A program made the translations under genes and the position numbers. Shown here piece after piece: positions 47,253 to 56,651 of a stretch of DNA of 64,000 bases. How positions within the stretch are numbered: the first letter of the stretch is position 1; each line of letters begins with the position of its first letter. A model generated the notes under the pieces. The model had not been told where the DNA came from. It saw only the letters and a list, made by a program, of their open reading frames with translations, and ran no database searches. Origin of the DNA: Perilla frutescens (lineage: Eukaryota; Streptophyta; Magnoliopsida; Lamiales; Lamiaceae); the NCBI GenBank assembly GCA_026008535.1, contig BRKX01000006.1, positions 5,416,501 to 5,480,500 on the forward strand. Direction: 5' to 3'.

Positions 47253-48461
47253 ATGGCACCAAGAGTTGCTCGTGGTCGACGTAGAGGACGGGGAGCGGCC
47301 CCCGAGAACCCTAATGACCCCCTCAATTTTGGGGTCGTTTTGAATGATTTTGAGCATCGTGACCGTTGGGACCGGCTTGTGCAATTGGAGTGCCTCCCCT
47401 CGCGTTACCCGGACACTACCGTGCTTCGCGCTCTCGGATTGAATGATGACTTTTGGAACCTTTGCCAGTGGGGCGGGGTTGGCTATGTGTTGGAAGGCCA
47501 ATGGCCTTCCTATCGAAGAATGATGTTGGAATTTTTGAGCACTGTCTCGTGTCAGAAACGGAGAGGAGCCCGGTACCCGTCTAGCATTTCCTTTCAGCTA
47601 GACAATCGTCCGTTCACCATTTCTTTGGAGGACTTGAATGAAATTTTTCACAATAAGTGTGGAAGTCCTATCGAGTATGCTTGGGAAGATGACGCCTTTT
47701 GGAAGGCGATCACAAGGGTGAATGAGGCTGACCCTGGATCTCGCTTCCGGCATCGCACGGCCAAGGCCTCCATGATCCGCAACCCCGTCTTTCGCTTCCT
47801 GCAGAGAGCGTGTGCCAATGCTCTTTTTGCACGATATGATAGCGGCACTGTCCAAAGCCGCGAGATCTTCTACCTGTGGAGTGCTCTGAAGCGGCAAAAC
47901 TTCAATCTGGGAGCCCACATAGCGGCACACTTGAACTACGCGGCCGCCAAGAAGAGCGGTGTTCTTATCTGTGGCGGCATTATCACTCCAATTGCGGAGT
48001 ATTGCGGGGTTGACTTCACGGATTGGGAGGTGCTTCCTGGAAATATGGTGATGTCTGTAGAGATGTTGATTAACATGGATGTTATACGTGTAGATCGGGC
48101 TGGAAGGTGCTTCTTCACTCAAAAGTCGGCCGGCCATTTTCCCTTGCCTAATCGTCATCTGACGAAAGTTTCTGACTGGCGCCACTCCGAAAATTGGAGT
48201 ATGTCTTCACCGGCCCATCAGGCCGCCATGGCCGCCAATCAGCCGGTGTTGCCCTTCCGCGCACGAGTGGTCGAATTAGCGAAAGAGGAAGATGATGACG
48301 AGGAAGAGGAGGCCGAGCAGTCTGCTGGGGATGATGTCGGAGCAAGCACCGGGGGTGCGGACTCGCAGGTGGACACTGATGCTCCCTCTAGTTCCCGAGT
48401 TGGAGGACGTCGTCGAGCTCGCCCCTGCTCAGCTGAGGAGCGCTTGGGAGTTGAGTGTTAA
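47253..48461 (+). CDS. Athila ORF-1-like (env-position) protein, 402 residues
   Basis: Uninterrupted frame from ATG 47253 to TAA 48459-48461, downstream of pol where Athila elements carry their third ORF. It begins with a basic tail (MAPRVARGRRRGRGAAPE). A globular region follows (WNLCQWGGVGYVLEGQWPSY, then FQLDNRPFTISLEDLNEIF, then a QSREIFYLWSALKRQNFNLG block). The end is acidic (KEEDDDEEEEAEQ) and finishes in a Ser/Arg-rich tail. It resembles the plant-specific Athila ORF-1 / putative plant transposon protein family; the role is unknown. I see no signal peptide or strong membrane helix, so an envelope function is not supported. Intactness contrasts with the broken gag-pol. Confidence 0.75.
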   Translation: MAPRVARGRRRGRGAAPENPNDPLNFGVVLNDFEHRDRWDRLVQLECLPSRYPDTTVLRALGLNDDFWNLCQWGGVGYVLEGQWPSYRRMMLEFLSTVSCQKRRGARYPSSISFQLDNRPFTISLEDLNEIFHNKCGSPIEYAWEDDAFWKAITRVNEADPGSRFRHRTAKASMIRNPVFRFLQRACANALFARYDSGTVQSREIFYLWSALKRQNFNLGAHIAAHLNYAAAKKSGVLICGGIITPIAEYCGVDFTDWEVLPGNMVMSVEMLINMDVIRVDRAGRCFFTQKSAGHFPLPNRHLTKVSDWRHSENWSMSSPAHQAAMAANQPVLPFRARVVELAKEEDDDEEEEAEQSAGDDVGASTGGADSQVDTDAPSSSRVGGRRRARPCSAEERLGVEC

Positions 48462-48903
48462 GTGAGGAAGTAGTGAGTGCAATCTCGCTCAATGTGTCCA
48501 ATTTAGACACTTGGTCTATATTTTCCCTACCTTGTCCAAAGAGCCTACATTACAACCCGATTATGAAGTCCTTTTTTATCTTAATTCCACATTGCATTGC
48601 ATGTAAAGGCGAGATAAGATAATGGGGCAAGCTTATGGTTAATTCTTCAATATGTCCAGTTTTGAGTACTTATATTTTACTATCCTATACACTTGAGAGT
48701 GAGTGATACACGAACCCGGTGAGGTCGTTGGTTCAAGGCTAAAGACAAGATAGTAGTCGTGTTATGCAATAATATTTTTGCTCATTGTGTTCTTGATTTT
48801 GATAATTGATATTCGTGGTGTCTGAGGCAATGAATTGTCAAACATCCTTTCTATGCTTGAGTTTAATTCTTTCTTTTATTTGTTCGAGGATGACCAATGG
48901 ATA
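48462..48903 (+). other. Athila 3' untranslated region
   Basis: Between the third ORF and the polypurine tract. It contains an alternating AT-rich sequence with GATAAGATAATGGGGCAAGC, a wording typical of this region in Athila elements. No ORF was recognised. Confidence 0.5.
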
Positions 48904-48916
48904 AGTTTGGGGGAGT
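48904..48916 (+). other. Polypurine tract of the Athila element
   Basis: AGTTTGGGGGAGT directly before the 3' LTR start TGATAAACTCGG, the classical primer for plus-strand synthesis in this group. Confidence 0.8.
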
Positions 48917-50284
48917 TGATAAACTCGGATTTTGCATGCGTTCGGATGTACTTTGTATGTATTTTTGGAGTCGAATGCATGTGTTTGTGATTATTTTGAA
49001 TTGTTTTATGTTGTGTGGGTTCAATCACGGGTTTATCAAGTTTTGACAGGAAATTAGCCTAATTTGGACGTGTTTTGGAGTGTACATGGTTGCCGGGCGG
49101 AAGGAGTGATTGAGTTGAGACCGGGAAGGCGAGAAAAGGCCGAAAAAACAACATTTCAAGAGATGCACTGCGGCACGGACCGTGCCGTCGCACGGCACGG
49201 CCCGTGCCCCCGAACCCCCGAAGGCCGTACTCCCTGGATCAATGGCACAGACCGTGCCCCGAGCTGGAACTTGGCGACGCGAATTGTCCAACGGCACGGA
49301 CCGTGCCGTCGCATGGCACGGCCCGTGCCACGTTATTTCGGATTTTTAGAAATTTCCTTTTGCGGATCGGTTTTTCCCAAAACTATTTAAGACCTCTTCT
49401 TGGGCGAATTTTGTACGATTTTTCACCCTATTATTGAAGAAAGAAGAGCACGGAGAAGAGGAAGAACACGAAGAACAAAGACAATCCATCCGGCATAAGT
49501 TGTTTATGTTATTTTTATTTTAATTTCGACTATGAGTTGTATGATTTCTACCGTATTTTATCTCGATTTTTATTTTGCCATGGACGGCTAAACGTTTATT
49601 AATTCTAGGGTTTGCAATTGAATGTTGAAACTATGGAATTAATTTAATCTTGTTATTTTTCCCTTTCGATTATTGTGTTCAAATATTCATGTGCTTATCT
49701 CTCATGCATAGATTAGTGGCTATAATTTATGTATGTTAGCTAATTAATTTGAGACCTGGCGGAGAGAATTAATTAGTGGATTAAATGAATAATTTCATGC
49801 ATGTTCTGAGGAACCTGTAGGAGAATTAACTGACGATTTAAGGAGTTAATAATTTGTCTAGAGACGAAAGTAATAGGCATTTTGTTGATCTACTACTACC
49901 TTAAGACCTGGCGGAGATAGGTAGTTATATTTCTGTTTCTTCCCTTTAATCGAATTAAATTGGGAATTATTCGGATTGAATTACTGTATAACGGATACAT
50001 TTGATGTGCATTCCCTAGGATTAATACCTTGTTGATTATCTGAATTTGTTGAGTTATTTTGTTTACATCAGTCGAGTGTTTAATTTTGATTCTTCTGTTT
50101 ATTTGCCATTTAATTTGGTGTCTTAGAAACCCGAGAAATAGGTCACCTGGATAATAGTGAATTGTTAGCTTAGTACTCAGTTTGGTCAAGCATTCAGTCC
50201 ATGTGGATACGATATTCGGTTCACCAGTTATATTGCAGTGTCCTGTGTTAGTTGCAGTATAGTGCATAATAATTTAGTGCATCA
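48917..50284 (+). repeat. Athila 3' LTR (complete, 1368 bp)
   Basis: From TGATAAACTCGGATTTTG to TTTAGTGCATCA. It contains five GC palindromes (49172, 49194, 49243 degraded, 49293, 49315) and ends next to TGAGG of the MULE-like element. Confidence 0.85.
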
Positions 50285-50724
50285 TGAGGGTAAATTTGGC
50301 ATTTAAATAATATTTTTATTTTATTTAATTTTGGGGGCTATAAAGAGTAAAACGGGAGCTGCATTAAGAATTACCCTATATATATATATATATAATACTC
50401 TCACTCTATACCAAACCCCACATCTAGCACACTCTCCCCAATATAAAATTATTCATTAACGTCTATTCGCAATTGAAGCCACCAGATTCATTTCATTTTC
50501 TTTTTCTCCAGAAACTATCTCCCCTCCCCCACTGTGCCTTTTCCCTCATCGCTGCCGGGAACAATTGAAAACGGCAAAACCAACGCCATGGAAGACAGCT
50601 GCCTCAAAGAGTTCTCTGCCACAACCACCCCCTCCCGACATTGTCGATCACACCACCACCCTCTGCCACTCTCCCCAATGAATGTAAAACGCACACGCGC
50701 ACACATACACACGCTATGATATAT

Positions 50725-50930
50725 CTTCAGAAAAATGTTATTGCTTTTGGAAATGCTCAGAAGATTGATTTTGTTTTGATGTGTTAGAATGAACCATTTA
50801 GCCCCTCTTTCATAACCCAATTCATTATAATATTGAATGGTTCATTCTAACATAAATGGTTCATTCTAACACATCAAAAACAAAATCAATCTTCTGAGCA
50901 TTTCCAAAAGCAATAACATTTTTCTGAAGA
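50725..50930. repeat. Inverted duplication in the split LTR
   Basis: About 75-80 bp (50725-50803, from CTTCAGAAAAATGTTATTGC to TTAGAATGAACCA) reappears as an almost exact reverse complement at 50850-50930, with a ~45-bp spacer containing a repeated ATGGTTCATTCTAACA. The intact LTR copy (around 32610-32690) has a single forward version, so the duplication arose in this copy. Confidence 0.85.
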
Positions 50931-51320
50931 TTTTTCTGAAAATCTAATTTCATCCTCGTTTAGCTGGCATTGATGAATTGTGAATTTTGTAGAAAAAAAG
51001 ATTGGGATTAATTATAAAACATAAATTCTTGAGATAGTGGTTAGTGAGAAGGCTCCGTGAATCCAAGAGTTTTTGTCATTTAAAAAATCAAGAAGGTTTT
51101 GCCGCATTTAGATTCAAATAAGGAAGAAGAAGATAGAAAATCTGGAAACATCTTGGGCTAGAAAATATTTACTTTGGGCCCATACCTGAATATTAGGCTT
51201 GAATTAAAATACTGGAATTGAAAAACAATAATTAATCATTTGGGTATAAAATAAATATTGAACTACACAAATAAAACATAGAGCTTACGGTTTTGAAATA
51301 AATAAAATAATATTTACCAT

Positions 51321-51321
<1 letters not shown>

Positions 51322-51410
<89 letters not shown>
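51322..51410 (+). repeat. (AAT)n(AAC)n trinucleotide microsatellite
   Basis: Long AAT run followed by an AAC run, expanded relative to the equivalent (AAT)/(ATT) tract in the other LTR copy. Confidence 0.95.
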
Positions 51411-51834
51411 TTGATGATTATAATAATATAGTTAAAATGATATAGGCGCGACTTATAAGAACGTAACCAAAAATAATATAAGATGCACAAGTCAAAAAAT
51501 ATCATTTTAAATTAAAAAGTTTCAGGTTGCTATACTCTTACGCCTTCGGTATAACATTTGACAATGTTTTCAAATTGTGGCCAAAAGCGTGACTTATTGT
51601 GAAGCGCTCAGGGTGAATTTCAGAGTTTTCTTCAAATTCTATATTGTTGAACACAAGAATCAAGTATGATTGACACCATATCATTATAATAACCCAATTC
51701 ATCCTCATTTGAGGAAAATCTAATTTCCAACGCAACTTATGCCTAAGATACCCTCATATCATCTCGTTCTGTGACAACACGCCTTTAGTAAAATCAAGAT
51801 TAATCTCTCCTTAGATAGTATTTTCATGAAATTA

Positions 51835-53550
51835 CTAGTGAATTACACCCGTGCGATGCACGGTGTTCATTACGTTACAGTTAATTATTATATGTAAATA
51901 TTATACACAAATAATTTTAATATATAATGCCTAATTTTACATCATTAATTTATCATAATTATTTATATAATGAATTTTATTAAGAAGCTACAATGAAAAA
52001 AATTTGATTTAAAGATGGTTTAATTTATTTGATAATTCATCATGAGTGTTGTACATGGATAATATTACCCTGCACATAGGATTTAGCAAGCCTCTCACTT
52101 CTTACTAAGTACACAAACCAAAATTCTCTTTTGAACCGATATCCAAAACAAAATCAGACGGAATCATTTATTAGGTAATGTTATTACATCTCTTATTCCA
52201 CCCGTTAGATGACTGGGACATAGCATAGATACCAGGATAAGCAAGAAGCAATCCACACATGACAGACATGTGAAACTCACTTGAGGTTTTGCTCCATCTG
52301 CTTCCAAAAGCTTTATAACATCACCGTGTTTGTAGTAAATTGCATCTGCAATTTGTTTTTGGAACATGAAGAAGAATATATAAATTTCCCTGGTTTTTTC
52401 TTCGACTGATTTAGGTGTTGTGCTCGGCGGCTAAATTGTTCCTAGCGAAAAAGAAGATTGATATTCTTGATTATTTATCTTGTAGCAATCTTGAATCATT
52501 ATATATATCTACAATTTCACATTGGAAAAAAATTATTAATGTTGAACATTTGACACTACATCCGAAAGAAAACCCCTCTAGGCAAGCAAAAATTTGTTGC
52601 TTTGTGATGAAGATGAACCACTCTCTCATTCACCCAAAAAATAAGCCATTTTAACCAATTCATAGATTCCTCAAATGGAGATTTCACCAACTATCCAAAC
52701 CACACAACAACATAGAATCAATCAAACTAAATGCAACAAAAAATAATGTAATTAAAAAAATCAATCTTTACTTTAGAAACCCATCAAATTAAGACAAAAA
52801 CACAGAAAGAGCTCATAATCTCATTATCTCAAACAATTGGCGCACATGACTCACATCAACATAAACGATGAACCTAAATTTACCTGAACATGTCGATAGA
52901 GTGCCGACTACGAGAACAATGGAGAAAGAGTTATTTTTACGAACTTCTTGGAGAGATTGATTGTGTATTTCATCAGAGCAGCGGCGGCATCTTTCTCGGA
53001 ATCAAATTCACAAAAAAACTCTCAAATTTGATGGTAACATTCACCTCCGTTGATTAGCGTTTTTATTTTATTTTATTTTATTTCATTTCATAGTGTACAT
53101 ATAATAGGAAGATTTCTCATTACTCAAGTTTTTTATGGATTTTCGGATTCTTGCATCTGTTTCTGATTTCCTTCACTAACCTTTGTTTTCTCGAATCAGG
53201 GATATTGGAAAAGCTGAAGCATTCTCATGCAAGTTTGCAATGAAAATCTACTCTCTCTAACGTCGGCAACATTCAACTTTGGTAAATAGAGATTTTTGAA
53301 AAGGGGTTGGAAGAGAGAATATAATTCAACATGATAAATTGCAATGTTTTTTAGTTTGAAATTGGTTCTCGATTGGTGGCACCCCTTCACTAATCAAAAT
53401 TTTATCCAATTTGTGATCCAATTAAAAAAAAAAAGGTGTCGCTTAAATGAAACAGTAGTACCGCTTGAATAATATATATTTTTTAAAATGCAGTTAAATG
53501 TGAATTGTCTAAAATATCCCCACTATTCTATTTTTATATACTATATATAT
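51835..53550 (-). mobile_element. Non-autonomous Helitron with captured gene fragment
   Basis: Read on the - strand, the 3' end is …CCGTGC-ATC-GCACGG, ten bases, then CTAG (CTAG at 51835-51838; hairpin 51849-51863). This is the Helitron terminus, with insertion between A (51834) and T (53551). The empty site is visible in the neighbouring repeat units, which read GAAATTA|TTTTGCG without interruption. The 5' end (- strand from 53550, ATATATATAGTATAT…) resembles Helitron starts, but the expected TC is not preserved. No Rep/helicase coding is present. Confidence 0.8.
52281..52345 (-). pseudogene. Captured exon of an ankyrin-repeat (ILK / Raf-like) protein kinase
   Basis: On the - strand a 65-bp exon lies between an acceptor (AAATTGCAG) and a donor (GTGAGTTTC). 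It encodes DAIYYKHGDVIKLLEADGAK, closely matching the last ankyrin repeat of plant integrin-linked-kinase-like, Raf-like group C kinases. No kinase domain is nearby. A second possible captured exon ends at a CAG|GTAAAT donor at 52884 on the same strand. It is a gene fragment carried by the Helitron, unlikely to make a functional protein. Confidence 0.6.
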
Positions 53551-54560
53551 TTTTGCGTTGAGACTCTGACTCAAAAATCTATCCAACCATGTAGTGGTTA
53601 TACTCTTACGTCTTCCGAATAACAATTGACAAAGGTTTTTAAATTGTGGCCAAAAGTGTGACCTATTGTGAAGGACTCATGGTGAATTTCAGAGTTTTCT
53701 TCAAATTCCATATTGCTGAACACGAGAATCAAATATGATTGGCACCATATCATTATAATAACCTACTTCATCCTTATTTGAGGAAAATATAATTTCCAAC
53801 GTGACTTATGCCTAAGATAGTCTCATATCGCCCCGTTCTGTGACAACATGTCTTTAGTAAAAACTGGATTAATCTCTCCACAGATAGTTTTTTCTTGAAA
53901 TTATTTTTACATTGAGACTCTGACTCAAAAATCTATCCAGCCATGTAGTGGTTATACTCTCACACCTTCTGAATAACATTTAGCAAGGTTTTCAAATTAT
54001 GGCCAAAAGCGTGACCTATTGTGAAGTGCTCGGGGTGAATTTCGCAGTTTTCTTCAAATTCCATATTATTGAACACAAGAATCAAGTATAATTGACACCA
54101 TATCATTATAATAACCTAATTCATCCTCATTTGTGGAAAATTTAATTTCCAACGTGACTTATACCTAAGATACTCTCATATCGCCCTGTTTTGTGACAAC
54201 ACGTCTTTAGTAAAAATGAGATTAATCTCTCCTTAGATAGTATTTTCTTGAAATTATTTTGCGTTGAGACTCTGACTCAAAAATATATCCAACCATGTAG
54301 TGGTTATACTCTTACGCCTTCTGAATAACATTTGACAAGGTTTTCAAATTGTGGCAAAAAGTGTGACCTATTGTGAAGGGCTCAGGGTGAATTTCAGAGT
54401 TTTCTTCAAATTTCATATTGCTGAACACAAGAATCGAGTATGATTGACACAATATCATTATAATAACCTAATTTATCCTCATTTGAGGAAAATCTAATTC
54501 CCAGCGTGACTTATGTCGAAGATACTCTCATATTGCCCGGTTCTGTGCACATCATTCTCC

Positions 54561-54911
54561 AACAAAATTCATCGATTTCAAGTGGAATCAGACATTGAGC
54601 CATATACCAAAATGCTCGTGTCACTAAGCGCATCATTATCCCTCAATCAATTAATAGGAATTTGGTTAGAACCACACAGTCTAAAACCATAAATATTTTT
54701 TGAATTTAACAATTCCAAATCATTCAAAAAATTATCCAAAATAAATCCAAATAATGCAATACCATAAGCATTAAACCAAAATTTGAATTCATAAATTCAC
54801 TATAGATTGAGAACAAAAATATATTCTCAATAATCCATACTTATTCACATATTCACTTCAGCATATTTAATCACAAATGATCAAGTTAATGATTTATTCA
54901 TCATCACCTTA
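54561..54911. other. Spacer after the tandem array
   Basis: AT-rich; no gene or repeat recognised. Confidence 0.35.
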
Positions 54912-55020
54912 AGTCATAAAAATTTACGGATAATTACCCATGTCCGTGTTCGTACCCATTAAGTGGATAATTACCCTACCCATCATGGGTAATTTTTACG
55001 GGTTACCCATGCCATCCCTA
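54912..55020 (+). mobile_element. Remnant end of the hAT family at 447-1358
   Basis: Shares GGATAATTACCC, CATCATGGnTAATTTTT and the terminal CCATCCCTA with the right end of the 912-bp element at 447-1358. The left end is absent. Confidence 0.7.
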
Positions 55021-55079
55021 CTCCCAGAACATCTTCATATTATTTAACATAATATTTAATTTTAACAAAAATATTATTA

Positions 55080-55320
55080 CTCCCTCCGTTTCCATATAAA
55101 TATCATTTTAGACGAATGCACGTAAATTAGTAAATTAATTGAATTACCTAATATACTCATATGTGGATATATTAAATGAGTTAAATATATATGTTTGAAT
55201 GCATTAAATGATGTCAGATGTGTGAAAATATGATTTTTCTGTCTCGAATTTGTAGAATAATATTTTTTTTTAAACAGAATTAAAATGATAGAATGACACT
55301 TATCCAGAAAATGAAGAGAG
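55080..55320. mobile_element. Stowaway-like MITE
   Basis: Starts CTCCCTCCGTTTCCATATAA after TA and ends …AAAATGAAGAGAG before TA. Termini are imperfect inverted copies (ATATCATTTT opposite AATGACACTTAT). About 241 bp with no coding. Confidence 0.65.
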
Positions 55321-55338
55321 TATTATATTTATTATAAA

Positions 55339-56349
55339 TAGGGCTGAGTAAACGGTCGGTCCGGTCCAAATTCATGGACCGATTATTTTTTTTGGATCGA
55401 ACCAGACCGATTCACAAGACATGACCGAACCGAAGACCGGCCGATTGTCACTCTTTTTTTTGTTCCTTAATATACCATTATTTTATATATCATATATGAA
55501 TTTTGATATTATTATATATTAATATTATGCACTATACATTATATAATTAGTAATTAGTTTATGATTACTGTAGAACTCGGGTTCGTTCCGTAATTAACGA
55601 GTGATGGATTCGGGCTCCGACGATCTACAAAACAGAACACATCATGAAACCGAAAGATCGGCGGGGGGTTGACGATCATTCGGTCTTCAACACTCAAATC
55701 AGAAATCCGTTGAACGGAAAAGAATGGAATCGATAAAATATATGACTTTAGATTGATATAGTGGATGTTGATTATGAATGTTCCTCAGAGTATACGTCGT
55801 TCAATGTAAATTTCTTCGTACCGCCCCCATAACGCTCCACAACCTTATATGGTAGAGACCATACAATTGAACTTCCTTCTTTTTCGGAACGGCTAGTCCC
55901 CTCTAGGGTTTACTTTAGTCGTTCCCTTATTTCATGGATTTTGATCTAGTCTCGCGAGATATCTTGATTATGTTATTATGAAGACCTTTGACCTCAACTG
56001 CTTCGAGGTCCCCGGTTGCTGAACTCGGTTCGAATCTTCGACCTCGTATTTAACGACCTTTGCTTGTATACTGACCTTGAATTAAGTCTTTTACTGAAAA
56101 GAGCCTCTACAATTACTAATATTTACTAATATACTATTATATTTAAATTTAATTCTTTATTTTAGTAGTAGGATTCGGTCGGTCGAGTTCGACCGATTAC
56201 ACAAATCGGACTGACCGAATAAATTTCAGTTTCCTTAAATAAATACCGGACCGACCGAACTAAATTAAAAGACCGATCAAAATTACAAAAATTCGGTCAG
56301 TCTAGTCCGGTCCAGTCCATTCGGTCGGTTCGATTTTTGCACAACCCTA
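55339..56349. mobile_element. hAT-type element split by a solo LTR
   Basis: Termini TAGGGCTGAGTAAACGGTCG and (reversed) TAGGGTTGTGCAAAAATCGA, flanked by ATTATAAA (55331-55338) and ATTATAAT (56350-56357), 7 of 8 identical. Subterminal CGGTCGGTCCGGTCC repeats are dense at both ends, as in hAT elements. No transposase. The interior is interrupted at 55569-56111. Confidence 0.8.
55569..56111. mobile_element. Solo LTR with 5-bp target duplication
   Basis: A 543-bp segment beginning TGTAGAACTCGGGTTC and ending AAGAGCCTCTACA (TG…CA), flanked on both sides by ATTAC (55564-55568 and 56112-56116). No internal retrotransposon sequence is present, so an element inserted and its LTRs recombined. Family not identified. 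Confidence 0.85.
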
Positions 56350-56651
56350 ATTATAATTAATATTAAATTAAAAAATGATATAATCTAATTATCAAATAAT
56401 TGTTGTGAACATAGATCGCAAGATGGAAGGAAATAAAGTAATTGTGATGCATGATGCAGTCGGAGTTGTTGAAGTTGCCGGAAAAGGGACAAGGCAGAGG
56501 AAAATATTGCATTTTTAGTGTTTGAAATGAAATAATCAATTTTAGGGGAGTTGATTATTTGGTGCACACATCCATTTTGCAGAACCGGGTCGAGGATTGG
56601 CGGATCGGGTCTAATTATTAGTAGCATCCCATCTTAATTATCACTTGTAGT

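Larger units (their letters stand above)
39709..50284 (+). mobile_element. Athila-type Ty3/gypsy retrotransposon
   Basis: About 10.6 kb with long LTRs (39709-41064 and 48917-50284), a tRNA-Asp type primer-binding site, gag-pol, a downstream ORF with the position of the Athila env-like/ORF-1 gene, and a purine tract. The sequence AAGCACTTGGTGGGAGGTAACCC at 46623-46645 is a typical Athila/Tat post-pol phrase. gag-pol has at least four in-frame stops and one deletion, so the copy is inactive. The 5' LTR lacks its first ~33 bp. Confidence 0.9.
39083..50376. mobile_element. MULE-like element hosting an Athila retrotransposon
   Basis: Left end GGGGAATTCTAAATACAGCC and right end (reversed) GGGTAATTCTTAATGCAGCT continue as ~50-bp inverted repeats (…TTTACTCTTnATAGCCC). 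Flanking 9-bp sequences TATATATGT and TATATATAT differ at one position, though they lie in low-complexity DNA. Ends resemble those of the element at 14989-17536. Own sequence occupies 39083-39708 and 50285-50376; the rest is the Athila insertion. Confidence 0.7.
31617..51534 (-). mobile_element. Minus-strand Tekay/Del-like chromovirus, with nested insertions in one LTR
   Basis: The 3' LTR is on the left (31617-33230), with a purine-rich tract beside it (AGAAGGGAAGAA on the - strand, about 33231-33243). The - strand coding region runs 33250-38252, with a tRNA-iMet type primer-binding site at 38427-38439. The 5' LTR is on the right in two parts (38441-39082 and 50377-51534). Without the insertion the element would be about 8.6 kb. 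gag-pol is heavily decayed. The flanks do not give matching 5-bp duplications (GCATG on the left, CTCTT on the right), so one side may have been rearranged. Confidence 0.85.
38441..51534 (-). repeat. Chromovirus 5' LTR, split by an 11.3-kb insertion
   Basis: Segments 38441-39082 and 50377-51534 together match the LTR at 31617-33230. The terminal TGTCAC has become TATCAC and the inner TACA has become TATA. A trinucleotide run (AAT then AAG) at 38452-38493 and a 150-bp inverted duplication near 50725-50930 are private to this copy. Confidence 0.8.
51535..54560 (+). repeat. ~354-bp tandem repeat array, four units
   Basis: Units contain, in order, GACTCTGACTCAAAAATCTA, CCATGTAGTGGTTATACTCT, GGCCAAAAGCGTGACCTATT, ATTATAATAACC, CCTAAGATA and AGATTAATCTCTCC. 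Unit 1 lies at 51535-51834 and lacks its start at the LTR junction. Units 2 to 4 start near 53551, 53906 and 54259; unit 4 ends near 54555. The Helitron at 51835-53550 separates unit 1 from unit 2. No ORF is preserved across units. Confidence 0.85.

Noticed and set aside
47253..48461. Retroviral envelope gene
   Set aside because: The position fits an env-like ORF, but no signal peptide, cleavage motif or clear membrane helix is visible; described as Athila ORF-1-like instead.
52884..53050. Second captured exon in the Helitron
   Set aside because: A good donor (CAG|GTAAAT) exists but the reading frame soon stops and no family is recognised; kept only as a remark.
56385..56627. 80-codon minus-strand ORF
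   Set aside because: No recognisable domain; lies in spacer between two hAT elements; no promoter evidence.
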